The notes under the pieces: model-generated
Told to the model about the DNA's origin: nothing
What the model saw: the letters and a program-made list of their open reading frames with translations, nothing else
Databases searched by the model: none
Shown: positions 26,801-38,475 of the stretch, one piece after another
Layout of the letters: every line of letters begins with the position of its first letter
Position numbering within the stretch: position 1 is the first letter of the stretch
Assembly: GCF_002078875.1 (NCBI RefSeq)
Contig: NC_034412.1
Span: forward strand, 35,175,530-35,239,529
Length of the DNA stretch: 64,000 nt
Origin: Numida meleagris
Lineage: Eukaryota > Chordata > Aves > Galliformes > Numididae
Reading direction: 5' to 3'
Made by a program: the position numbers and the translations under genes

Positions 26801-29310
26801 GAGGGAATAACAATGTCAGAAAATCAAAGGGAATATAAAATGGCTAGAGTTAAACACATCCTGACTGACACCGAATACCTCCAGGTATTTCATTCAGAGG
26901 AAGTGCTTGTGATACTGACCCACCTTATTATTTTATGGCAAGGAAGCCATCCAGTAAGTCCAAAGAGCTACATACCTCATCAGGGAAAATCCCCCTTTTC
27001 TATCCTTGCACCCTTTCAGGTTAGATAGACCAGACAGAGATTGTGGAAATCACGTGTGGAGCTTCACAGATGGCCTTTAAGATGGTTATATAGACCTTTA
27101 AGGAGACATATTCCCAGCCGGCACTCGTTAAGAGTCAGAATGATTCTGTGTCAGAGAGCATTATGGTACTGAAGAGTTTCTGGGGTGCTGAGCCAGACCT
27201 TGTAAGCTTTCTGCCCACTGAACTCATGAGGAAAAACAATTGACTTTATCATTCTAAAAGTGCAAGATTGGTCTTGTCCAGCATCAGAGGGAAGACTTCC
27301 TCCTTGCCTTCTTAGAAGATGTTCAGTCTGTGAGGGCAGAGCTAGACTCAAGTGGCACAAAATACTAGACCTCAAGGAAACAGCTGCTGATTTGCACCCA
27401 TTAAGAATAAATTACCCATGGATTCATACACTGTTCTGCCCCGCACACATTATGGTTTGCAAGTGATTCTTGGGAAAGGTCACTTATCTTCCTGCCTTTT
27501 AAAGTACAGCTGACTCCACAGAGCAGTTGAGAGAGTGGTTAATCAAGAAGTCCTATATAAGCATTCAGCTGTTTTAAAGACTCTTAAGAGGACATTTACC
27601 TTTGAACTTATTTCAAATGCGAGACTGCCCTAATCTGGAAGTTAAGCAAGATCTTTTGATAAAGCAACAAGACCTTTCCACTGGCAACATCCATGCAAAG
27701 AACAATTATTACTTTACACTGTCTGTGGAAGGACAGCATTGCACAGCTGTAAGCCAGCTCTGACACCACATTATTGTCAGCTAGACACAGGGCAGTGCCC
27801 AGCCCCGTGAAATTTGCCCTCTCATGCTCTCTAAGGTTGTAACCTCTGTGTTCCCCAGATTGCAGGAATGGCCTCAAGCTGCACTCAGGTACTGTGTTTT
27901 CATGCACGGTGTTGGGGTCTGAGTAAGCTTATTATTTCAATAGGATTAATTTGGTATTCATGTCAACATTGTGGTTACTCCTTAAATAATCTTCCTTTTC
28001 ATTATGACGTGTTTCTGCTTGCTGATTAGCCTGATTTTGTTGCTATTGTTATGGACGACTTTTAATTATTTTTATTAAGTCTCCATCTCAAAGGTCCAGA
28101 AAACACTGCAATAAACAAATGACACAGTAATAGTAAGTCCATATAGAACTGGGAGCACATGCTACAAATGTGTTTTATGTCAGAACATAAACCAGCATGA
28201 TGCTAGCAACAATTAAATTCTGGGATTCTTGCCTTGACTCCCTAACATACGTTAGCACCAGGAAAGCTATTAAATACAAAATTAAACTTATAAATACAAT
28301 TGTCTCAGAGTCTGGATACTATAGTCAGTGCAAGCTACATCTCGCACAGCAGCTATGGGAATACTGGCAGAGGACTATTGGAATGCAGTCCCATTTTGCT
28401 GCCTTCCGTCACTAAGCACAGTGAAAGCCTGCTTATGAGACATGGCCAAGTAGTTTGAGATGAGAAACTGTTTGCAGATATAACCAAATTCAGATGACTC
28501 CAACTGCTCCATTTCACAAGATTTACAGTTTGCTCTCTTCTCTTCCTGTTAAAATTCAGGACTAGTGAAAAAAACCTCCATCCATAGAATTTAAATTACA
28601 AAAGAACCATTATATTCAAGGATTGAAAAAGTCCAAAAGCTTGCAAATTCAGCACAATGTTTATTTAGTAATCAATAATACATATACAAACTGTAAATAT
28701 TATCTAAGCCTCTGGACTTTTTGTAAAAGCCTACAGCTGTGTAAACTTTCCACCCTTAATTTTCCTAACTTTTAAATGAGTATATAAACTTCAGCAAAAT
28801 GTACTTCTATGTTAATTCTTCTGTGTAGTCTCTGAATGTTCTATACTGAAACTTCATATTCCCTCTTTGTGTCCATCAAACCTCTTTCTGCCACTTTGTC
28901 TGGTTTGTGGATAAAGAGAAAGTAACGTATAGGCAGAGGAATGGGTCTTCCTATTCAGAATCAAGCATATGGTTATTAAAATAAACAAAGAAGCAAACAG
29001 ACAATGGTTTCAGCAACTCAGAATGCAGGAAGTCATTTTTAGAAGTTAAAATTGCTATGCATCATTTTCACATTAATACTTAGTAACAACAATCACGAAT
29101 CTACAAAGAATTACGCTATTTCTTTCTATCATTAAACATCAGCACACACTGAATAAGAGGAAAACTTCACGCAACTGCTGGACAGACTCATGACCAATCA
29201 AGTCTTAGAATCTGGTCTCACAATCTATTCTGAAACAATCATTTCTGCAGGCTTCTTGGCACAAAGGCTGTCTCCTAATTGTCCATGTTTAAACTATCAG
29301 GCAAAGAATG
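20835..29310. other. Intergenic, no gene seen
   Basis: About 8.5 kb of AT-rich DNA. A 19-base poly-T run lies at 23679-23697. Open frames reach at most 123 codons (24406-24777, minus) and show no domain or splice support. Confidence 0.6.
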
Positions 29311-29616
29311 ATTTTGGGGAGGGACTTTTTATAAGGGTACGCAGCAACAGGATGAGGGGAAATGGCTTTAAACTGGAAAAGGGTAGATTTAGACTAGATA
29401 TTAAGAAGAAATTCTTTACTGGGAGGGTGGTGAGATGCTGGAACACGTTGCCCAGCAAGGTTGTGGATGCCCCCTCCTTGGAAGCATTCAAGGCCAGGCT
29501 GGATGGGGCTGTGAGCAGCCTGGTCTAGTGGAAGGTGTCCTTGCCTATAGCAGGGGGTTGGAACTAGATGATCTTAAAGGTCCCTTCCAAGCCAAACCAT
29601 TCCATGATTCTATGAT
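29311..29616 (+). repeat. CR1 LINE 3' fragment, plus strand
   Basis: Bases up to 29528 keep an open frame for the CR1 ORF2 C-terminus: RMRGNGFKLEKGRFRLDIKK, FFTGRVVRCWNTLP, then SLEAFKARLDGAV and a stop at 29526-29528. The 3' UTR follows with GGTTGGAACTAGATGATCTT, and the copy ends in the CR1 octamer-type tail ATTCCATGATTCTATGAT near 29616. The 5' end is truncated near 29311. The intact tail and open frame suggest a fairly young copy. Confidence 0.95.
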
Positions 29617-32600
29617 AAATAAAGACAGGTGCAATTTTGGGGGGAAGAATGGTTGGAATATTTGCTGGAGTTCACTTGATGATTCAATTATGTCTTGATA
29701 AATGCTGGCCCATAGGAAACTTGAGACCAAAGAATGTTCAGCTGGAAACTACTCTGACATAGCTACAAATATAGGGATTTTTAAATAAGTCATTTTATAG
29801 TTCCCTTATCTGGATTCAGCAGCCACTTAGATCAGACTTAGCTGGCTGTCATGTGGCCAGTATAATATCCACACAGTTCTAAAGGTTTTATATGGTTGTG
29901 TCTTATATTAGCAGAAGCCCAGTGCCCACCGGTTCTTGGAATTTTGAATTTACACATTTGACTGCTACTGAGCAACTGCACCATATTGTAAAAACAAGCC
30001 CAGTCCCAGAAAAACAAACGAAAGAGAAACTTCTACCGGGGAAAACAAAAAGCCAGGTTTTAGAGTTCAGAATAGACTAATAGAAAATGCTGCCCTAAAC
30101 AACAGCAGCAGCTAATATAGAGCACTAGAGACTGGGAAACAAAGTGGAGTAAAAAGACCCAAAGATAGCACCGGCACTGCAGACTGTCAAACCTCAGCAG
30201 CTTCACTGCACAAAGACAGTAGTTGCTAAAGTGAGTAACTGTCTCTGTTGACAGGTGACTTCCTGAAGAATCCATTACCATTTCATAAGAACTGCTTTTC
30301 CAATCTCCTTTTTTTCTCTTCCATCTCCTACTCTCTCTTACTAGAACTCTGCTGAATAATGAGGCAAAGTGGGGGAGTAATAAAACTGCAGAGAGAATAT
30401 ACTAGTGATACGAGTTCTTACCTTTCTTCTTTGCCCTTGGAGAATATTTATATTATAGGTCACGGAGAGTAAGTTCTATTTGTTCCAATAATGGCAGCAC
30501 TGCAGTAAAAATACGCAATGGTTCTACTTTGTCAAATGCAGTGTAATGTATTCCCGTTCTAAAAGGCTGTTTGCTTAGTTCTCCACAAAGTCTTTTCTAA
30601 TGCTACTCATCACAAATAGACCGGAAACACTTTTGATACTTAAAGGTAGTCCTTATTCTTAACTAAAAATAATGCTTAACAGCTTATTCTGTGTTTCTGT
30701 TGTTTATGCTGGTCAAGTTTTTACATCCTTTCTCATAAGATAATTCATTAATAAGCAATGATAAATTTACATTCCAGTTTTAATATTAAAAGGTCAAATC
30801 TTGATGCTCTCAGTAATTTTTTACTTGGACTTTATCCAAGAAGGACATCCATGTATATGTACAGAAGAGAAAAATCTGAAAAAAAGAATGAAATAAAAAC
30901 AAGTGCTGTACAGAAAATCCAAAATCACTGAAAACTGATCTAACCTAATTAATTATTCTGTTAATTGTCTGAAAGCAAAATAAGCCTGGCTTAAAATGAG
31001 AGAGTCCACAGAGGCTTTTGCAGTCCTTACTTAAAACAGTGCTTATGTTGAGCAATGGAATCTGTGCAGGAATAAATGCTCAGGAGGGCCCACAGCCAGC
31101 TAAAGGCTTTTATTACTGGGTAGCAAACATAGGACCTGACAAAACAAAGGATTGGCAGCACAGTTTCAGTGATGTCAAGAACCTGCCTGGTACATTTGCG
31201 AGTATGTGCAAGTTCACACTGCCAATAATAGTGCAACTCAGGTTCTCCTGTAGAAAAAAAATCTATTTGCATTTTACAAGGAAACATTACCAGTAGCTGG
31301 GGACTGGGGCCTGTGCACTGAGGAATAATAAAAAGCATGTATATAATGTTGGAGCACATTGAGAACAGTTTACTTAGTGCAAAGAAATCCAACTCAAATT
31401 GTTTGTTGGGAGTAAGCATTGAGGGTACCTCGTCTTTTCTTTCATCTGGAAACTCAGTGTTATGAAATGTCACTCATGAGTGAAGCAGGGAGGGAGATGG
31501 GCTCCTTAAACCCCAATTCTCTATGATTCAATGTGCTTTCCTATCAAAATAACAAGTTTTTCAAGGGCAATTCACAGCTCCTCCAGTAGAATAAAACTAG
31601 GTTCAACCTGCAAAATTCAGATCCAAAAACTACTTATGGCAAAACCGGAGCGAACAATTCAGAAATCTGGGTTCAGCCCTAAGGAAACAGCTCCATTATA
31701 TAATATCAAGCCCTACAAACACTAAAAACAGTTCAATGAAAAAGCTGAAAGTATCAATAATGAATGTATTTTTATGGCCTAGAATCAAGTAGTCAGAAAA
31801 TCAAGCAGTCCCCAATGGCCAGAGATGTAAACAATGAATGAGCTGTACTAATTAGCTTTAACTTACAAGTGCAAATCAGGTTAATTAAAAAAATAAACTT
31901 TATTACTTTACAGCACTGAATGCCTCCCTTTTCTTTATTCAACTACAGATGAATGGATACAGCAAACTTGATCTATACGCATTCACTGGATTAATTAAAA
32001 GTCAGGCATGCATCTTCAGTACCAGGCAGAATTTTTTGTTTCTACAGGGGCTGCTGGCAACTTGAGATTAAGAAAAAAATGAAGAAGGAAAAAAGCATCT
32101 CATCTATGTTCAAGTTAAAAGGTGCTTTACATCATGAAATCTATGACACAGCCAACTCACATAGGAAAGACTGAAGTGCCACATCCTGCTCTCTGATGTG
32201 TCTTTTTTTCCTGTGCAGGTGGCTGTACCCATGGCATGAAAAAGTTTAATTCTGGCACGCTGAAGTAGCTGAAAACCAGTACAATTCCAGCTATAATACC
32301 CTGAGCTGCAACTTGCAGAGGCCCGGCTGCACCACACCAGTAAGTGCCCGGTCACAGAGAGCTCAGAGTGCAAACAGCTCAGCGCAGTGCCCTTGTCAGC
32401 CCCTCTGCCCTCATGGGCTGTAGCTGAGACAGGTTAGCACTTTCTGCCTGAGAAAATCCCATGCCCAAACTTCCACCTGCAAGCAGTCTTCATGCTAGGG
32501 TGCTGCAATATGTCTCAGCAGAGGCTCCAGTGCGCAGCTGAAGCACGTGTGCTAGACTTTGTTCTTATGTCTGCACTATGGGCATTTGCCTGCAGACAGT

Positions 32601-35600
32601 AACCCTTTCTTGAATTAGATGGTAATCAATGTCCTGTTTAGGAAAGTCAGCAGCACTGGATGCAAAATGACTAAGTAAATCTGCACGTAATTTTTCACAA
32701 ATCTTGTTGGCAGAGGCTTTAAATACACCTTCAAGCATGCTGAATTTGCTCTCACCTTTCCAAGAATACTCTAAGAGGTTACAAACAATGCTTTCCCTCC
32801 TAATCCCCTCATAAGAGATGTGTGTAAGCAAAGACTTAAGGCCGACCTCCTCTGTTTGAGGGGAGCCCAAGAAAATCACTGTGTTCAGCAAAAATCCAAA
32901 CATGCCATGTCCTAACTGGCTTCACAGAGTCTCTTCAGGTGAAACCTGATCCAACAGAGGCAGCAATTTTGTTTTATTCCTTCTGCCATCTAAGGTAGAA
33001 ATAATAATTAAAAAGCATTAAAACACAGTCTGTATGGTGAAATGTTTTCAAGAATGCTTCATCTGTACATTGCCGATAACAAACATAATGCTGTGCACTC
33101 AGTGTTGGCCTCCAAGGCAGTGCCAAAGCAGAACATCTGCACGTTGCTGGGCAGAGATGCAGAGGCTGAAGAGGGGTGGATAAACTGCAGTGCTTCCAAG
33201 GGGCCTCAGTGGTCTTCAGTCCAAGCAACTCAATGCAACGGCGAAATGGCAAAGCTCAGCTCTAGAACTGGACAAAGTGCGGGGTCCATTCTTGCTAGAT
33301 TTCTGCCATTACAGAGTGAAAGGATGCTCAAAGGACACCCAGTAACTAGAGATGTACATTACATGATTCCAGGGTGAGATCAAGAGGCTGGCATCTGTGA
33401 GCTTTGCATTTCCCAACTTTAGTTACTTCACTAGACTATGCAACACAGTCAAGGGTGATGAGGGCTCTAGTCTGACAGTGATATAAAATTTATGTTGGCT
33501 TATTCATAAATTATTCATAAGCTTGAGATTATTAAGCAGTTATATTTCATTTTATATTTCATTTATGTGGATGAAAACTTAACTTGGAAGTTTTAACAGT
33601 CATCGTAACCCTTAAACTAAACTTACCTACCTGTGTATTACAGGAGAAAGTTCCTTTGCAGGTCTGTGCTGAGCAGGATCATCTAAATTCTCAGCAATGG
33701 AAGTACTTCCCGAAGAAACACAGTTTCACTGGCATTTTGCAATAATTGACACTGGACAAGGGTTTGGTGTCATTTCAGACAGCAGGTTAAGAGAAGCAGG
33801 AGGAAGTTTATCTTTACTTCCTTCGATAGCTGTCTATTCCCCAGGGGTTTGATCTTAGTGGAAGGCTGGACTTGTCCCAGTAAAACTTCTGTTGGAGACA
33901 GCAGCATAAAAGTAATAAGGGGGCAAGTCATGGAAAAAAAATAGTTCTCCCACACAGACACGCTCCACACACCTCTGATCTGCTTTTGAACTTTGTAGTA
34001 AGAGTGGGGTGTGCTCTCAGACAGCAGAAGAACAAAGATGGAGCACAACCCATCAGAAGCACCTTCAGCAATCCCTTGGTGAAGAAGACACATACAAGCA
34101 TCTTCTGAGGAGGAAGAGGTCAAGATGAGGCAGAGAGAAACAGGGACAAGGAGTATATACAGTAACACCGGCCACAAATGCCACTGCACATTAGTTAGAA
34201 ATTCAGGGCTGAAGTACTTTATGTACATGATCAGTGCTCTAATGGTTTCCTAGATGGAGTTTGTTCAGTTTCTACAACACTGTAATCTTCCATGACGTGG
34301 TGGTGGGGAAGGCTAAGAGCAAAGAAGGGAACAGACATGAAAATCCTGATTCCACTGGAGTACAGGGGAGATTATCTCAGCTCTAATGAGGACTTCAGAA
34401 ACAGTTACACAGCCTTTATGAATGCCTTAAGCAGAGGAGAAATGCCAAGAAAGGTAATTAGGTCCTTGGTGTGAAATTAGCTGCTAGACTGCAGGAATGG
34501 AATGGAGAAAGTAAAAAGTCCAGAGAAAATTAATTTTTTCTCATATGCAGTGATCAAGGATATAACCTCCATAGCATCAGGTGACAGGAAAGTTCTAGCT
34601 AGTGGGAGTGAAAAATATAATGATAGTAACATCTAATGATATGGCCACTTCCATACAGGAAACTGAAGACAGGGAAGATATTGCCTTAATAATATCTCCC
34701 TCTAAGGAGGAACGTTCTCTATCAAACTGCCATTTATGTCAGTTATATGCCTAATTGCCCTACACATGCTGCTACACGTACCTTTTAAAGGGGTTGCAAA
34801 CAGATTTTTGCCAGTTGTTTTCCTCACTGAACGGACCCGTCTGTGCTCATGATGCATTTTTTTGAGGTATTCACTGCCTTATTGTACAAAGCCGCATGGA
34901 CATCTCATAGCCAAGGTGACTGCTTAATTTCTCTTACTCCTCCACAGCTAATGGCAAATTCATTACATATAAAATGAAATTCCTCATTACCTATACACCT
35001 TTACAATTGAAGCAAGTCTCCACACTGCTGTCTATTAAGTATATCAACACAGATTAATCCGTAATTGAATTAAATGAGAGTTTTGCTTTGTTTGTAAGGG
35101 TAACTAGAAGCAAGAACTCTTCTGAGAAAACTAGAAAAGATTTTCAAAGGCTATGAAAAAAACAGAGCTCAAGTGGCCCCTCGGGACTCATTGCAGCTCA
35201 GTTATACTACTGTTCTTCAGAAAATAATCTTGCACTGCTAGACTCAATAGGATGCTTTCATAGATCTCTGCACAAGCTGTGTGGAATCTGGCTGCATAGT
35301 CTCAAATTATTTTGAGTATGAAGCATGGACAGCAAACAGAAACAAGGCTGCACCAACATGTACAAAACATTCTGTGAAAGCACAATTACAGAGGCCTCTT
35401 CCAGAACTCAATACATAGATAATGTTAATAAGCACTTCCCCTCTTCCCAACAGATCCGCATTTCCTCTTGAAAATACTGTCCATCCCAATTTTCTGAGTT
35501 TGGTTTGTATCTCCGGACCTGAACCTGCTCTATCCTTGATCAAAGCTCTGTTGCTAAAGTGTCAGTGCTGTACAGTAATTGCACATGCATCTATTAGTGT

Positions 35601-35752
35601 AGGATACATCAAGAGCTTTACACATTTTGAAGTACCTACTTATCTGCAGCTCACCCGCGCTATTTAAGTACTGGCAGGCACAGTTAGTCACACACTTTTG
35701 GCACATGCAGCTTTAATTGGACATATATAATAAAATTGCTTTATTCACTAGG
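29617..35752. other. Intergenic, no gene seen
   Basis: About 6 kb without recognisable genes. It contains the longest open frames of the window (31027-31473 and 33770-34228, both minus, about 150 codons). Neither shows a known domain, a strong start context or splice signals. Confidence 0.55.
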
Positions 35753-35842
35753 TTCACAGAGCACCACAGAGGTTGGAAGGCATCTCTGGAGATCGCCTAG
35801 TCCAACCTCTCTGCTAAAGCAGTCTCCCTACTGTAGGTTGGC
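35753..35842 (-). repeat. CR1 LINE 3' UTR fragment, minus strand
   Basis: The plus strand reads TCACAGAGCACCACAGAGG, then GGCATCTCTGGAGATCGCCT and AGTCCAACCTCTCTGCTAAA. This is the reversed 3' UTR of the CR1-C/X type. Only about 90 bp are kept, so the copy is strongly 5'-truncated. Confidence 0.82.
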
Positions 35843-38250
35843 TAAGCATGTCACAGTGTGATCAAAAGGGAAAAAACATGGACAAATGCTAACTCTAAAA
35901 TACATTAACATTGGCATTATAAGTCTGGTGGCATTATAGAACTATTCAAATCTCAGAGAAAGTCATGGTGTTATACTGAGTCCCCAGGCCCAGACCATTT
36001 GAGTAATCTCCTCATTCTCTGGTGGACTTTGATGACATCGCCAGAGCTTCTATAATACATGACTAAAATCCATTTCAAAATGTTGGGCCAAAAAGCAGTG
36101 TCACATTGACTAATCCTAACTACGGCAGAACAAGAGGTTTTCAAGCACATTTTGCTTTTGATGTTGCTGATATTTTTGTTCCTGCAGCCTCAAATTCTTC
36201 TGCTGTTACCACCATGGAGCACTCAAAGTCATCATTACATCAAAGTCCTCAGTATAAAATTAAGATTGTTTCTAGATCAGCCAAAGTTTACAGACAGTTC
36301 AGGGGAGAAGAAAAAGATAGTCATGATCACTGTGTAAAACAGACCACCACAATGCACATTCAGTTTTATCAAATCACCTGACAGTACTTTGAGACACAAG
36401 AATCTCAACACATAAGGGTACCTATCTTGTATGGCAACTGCTGTCTAGCTGCTATGAAATATTTGCTTTTATGCAGTCATGACTCATGGCCTGGGAATAA
36501 CAAGAATCAATAATCAGTGTACAAAACTTTCAGTGCATTGCTGTATTGTGCACCAGAATACAAACTGTGGCCTCCAGCCCTGTCAAAAATTCAACTCATT
36601 TCAAGGAAACAAAAAATAACTCCTGAGAATTTGTTTTAGATGCCATATATGTTAGGTATTACAACATGTATGTCACACATTGATTTTCTATAGGCTTTAC
36701 ATTTGATATGTCAGATGTGTATTCACCTGAGGCACATGTCCAGCAAATGTGAAGAAAGAGCACCATAGTGTTCAAAATCCACAAACTTTGTCAGACACCG
36801 TTAATTCTGTAAACAGAAAGAACAGAAATCCGAGGACCACTGCTGTCTGCACAGATAGACTAAGCTCTTTAAATGAATTGTATAGGCCAAAGGGCAGCGA
36901 TTTGGTTACTCGTGAAAGATATCAGCAAAGTAGCAACAAGGTAACGCTGTCCTCTACAGAGCTTCCTGAAATGTGATGGTCTACTGTTTGGCTACAGAAC
37001 AAAGGGTCATGAATAGCAACAAAAGAAAACCAGCCACACTATGATCCAGAAAAATCCTTGCATGCTGTTAGCTATTCCTTACCTATTTGTGTAAACGCTA
37101 GGTGAACCCTCACCTCGCACTCAAAGAAAAAAATGATTCACTCAGATAACACTCACGATAAGCACTCCTGTAAACTTTGGAAGCCCTAAGAGTACGAAAT
37201 TGGGGTAGAAACAAAGTTACAAATCTGCAGATTTTTAAGCACTTGTTAATTCTGAACAATAGTTTCCTTTGCTATTTTGTATCTAATATTTGCTGAGGAA
37301 GACAAGCGTTGCAAAAGCAATAGGCACACCATGCCATAGAGCAAATTTCAGCTCTTCCTTCCTGATGCAGCTTATTTGTAGCAAAAGAGCCTCTGGAAAA
37401 CAAGCTGACAGGTTGGGCTGCAACAGCCAGCAGAATGAGCTGCCCTGCGAGGGTGGTGCTTCAGCAGCTCAGGGAACTTGACAAATGCTGCTGGGCTTGT
37501 AGCTAAAGCAACTATCTACCTATATATCCTTGAATATATACCAGGCAGATGGTTCTTTTTCACTCTAGAAGACGGTTTAAACAAAAATAAAAGAGTGAGA
37601 GAATTAAAAGTACTCATTTTTATATGCTGCTAGGTTACAAAATGGAGGACTCTGAAGTCATGAAGCTCTGAAGCTCTCCTGCAGCATGGCCGTCCGTGAT
37701 CACGCCGCACATTTGATGCTGTCCCTTTGGCAATGCCAGCTCCCTGCTAACATGGACAGTCCTCTGCCACTGTGGGGAAGGTGCAGATCCGTGGAGAGCT
37801 GCCCTGCACACCCCATCCCACAGGCAGGCACTGTGCAGCACCCTGAGGCCCTCAGGACCTGAAGAAAATCTATCCTCACCTTTCCTCAAAACAACCACAC
37901 AAAGTAAGAGCAGAAAGATCTCACGTTGCAAATCTGTCTAGAACAAGATTTCCCTATTTATATACTTAAGCAGGGGACACTTAGAGCTCCAGTTTTTAAG
38001 GCAAAAAGAGACAAAAACATTGAAAATGCATCTCACCTTCCTGCAAACCAGTGCACGACAAGATGCAACCTTTCCCTTTAGGACTCTCCATAATTCACAG
38101 ATGGATAGCAGTTTTTCGGCAGGGAAATTCCTGCTCCTTTGGGGAGGTGCCCTGTTTCTGTCACAGCTGTGTGCACACAGGGCCTCCTGCAGCCCCCTGA
38201 GCCCCAGATGTTGTGCAGAGGAGCTGCCCCCTCCCACACACTGCAGAGCT
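35843..38250. other. Intergenic, no gene seen
   Basis: AT-rich until about 37650, then a shift to GC-rich sequence leading into the minisatellite. Minus-strand open frames at 37635-37931 and 37938-38279 fall in the GC-rich part, where stop codons are rare by composition. Confidence 0.5.
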
Positions 38251-38475
38251 CCACAAGGTTCTCTTCCTTCCCTCAGCAAACCTTCCAGAAGGTTCTCCGT
38301 GCACTCTCCCAGAGATTAATAGAAGGTTCTCTCTGCCCCTCGCTCTCCCGCCAAAACATCCAGAAGGTTCTCTCTGCCCTTCACCTTCCCGCCAAAAATT
38401 CCACAAAGTTCTCCCTGCCCTTCACCTTCCCGCTAAAAATACCACAAGGTTCTCTCCACCCCTGCCTACCCCACA
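38251..38475. repeat. GC-rich degenerate minisatellite
   Basis: About six units of 34-42 bp start at 38251, 38285, 38320, 38360, 38401 and 38442. Each opens with CCA(C/G)AAGGTTCTC or a close variant and continues with a pyrimidine-rich stretch (CTGCCCTTCACCTTCCCGCC in the best units) and an A-rich end. Units 4 and 5 are nearly identical and the outer ones are more diverged, as in an array that grew from its middle. The lack of stop codons in the unit creates overlapping open frames (for example 38213-38596 plus) that are probably not genes. Confidence 0.85.

Noticed and set aside
31027..31473. 148-codon minus-strand open frame
   Set aside because: Composition looks like translated non-coding DNA, with no motif and no homologue I recognise.
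31490..31533. Possible CR1 tail (CTCTATGATTCAATG after CCTTAAACCCCAATT)
   Set aside because: Too short and diverged to separate from chance.
32219..32339. Exon-like segment between a good acceptor (CCTGTGCAG) and donor (GTAAGTG) on the plus strand
   Set aside because: All three frames contain stops, so it is not an internal coding exon. It could be a non-coding RNA exon, but nothing else supports that.
33770..34228. 152-codon minus-strand open frame, the longest in the window, leucine/serine-rich
   Set aside because: No recognisable domain, no splice or promoter context, and the length is reachable by chance in 64 kb. Conservation would be needed to reconsider.
37635..37931. Minus-strand frame with a signal-peptide-like start (MQREIFLLLLCVVVL)
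   Set aside because: It lies in GC-rich sequence with few stops and has no downstream domain or splice site; the hydrophobic start is likely chance.
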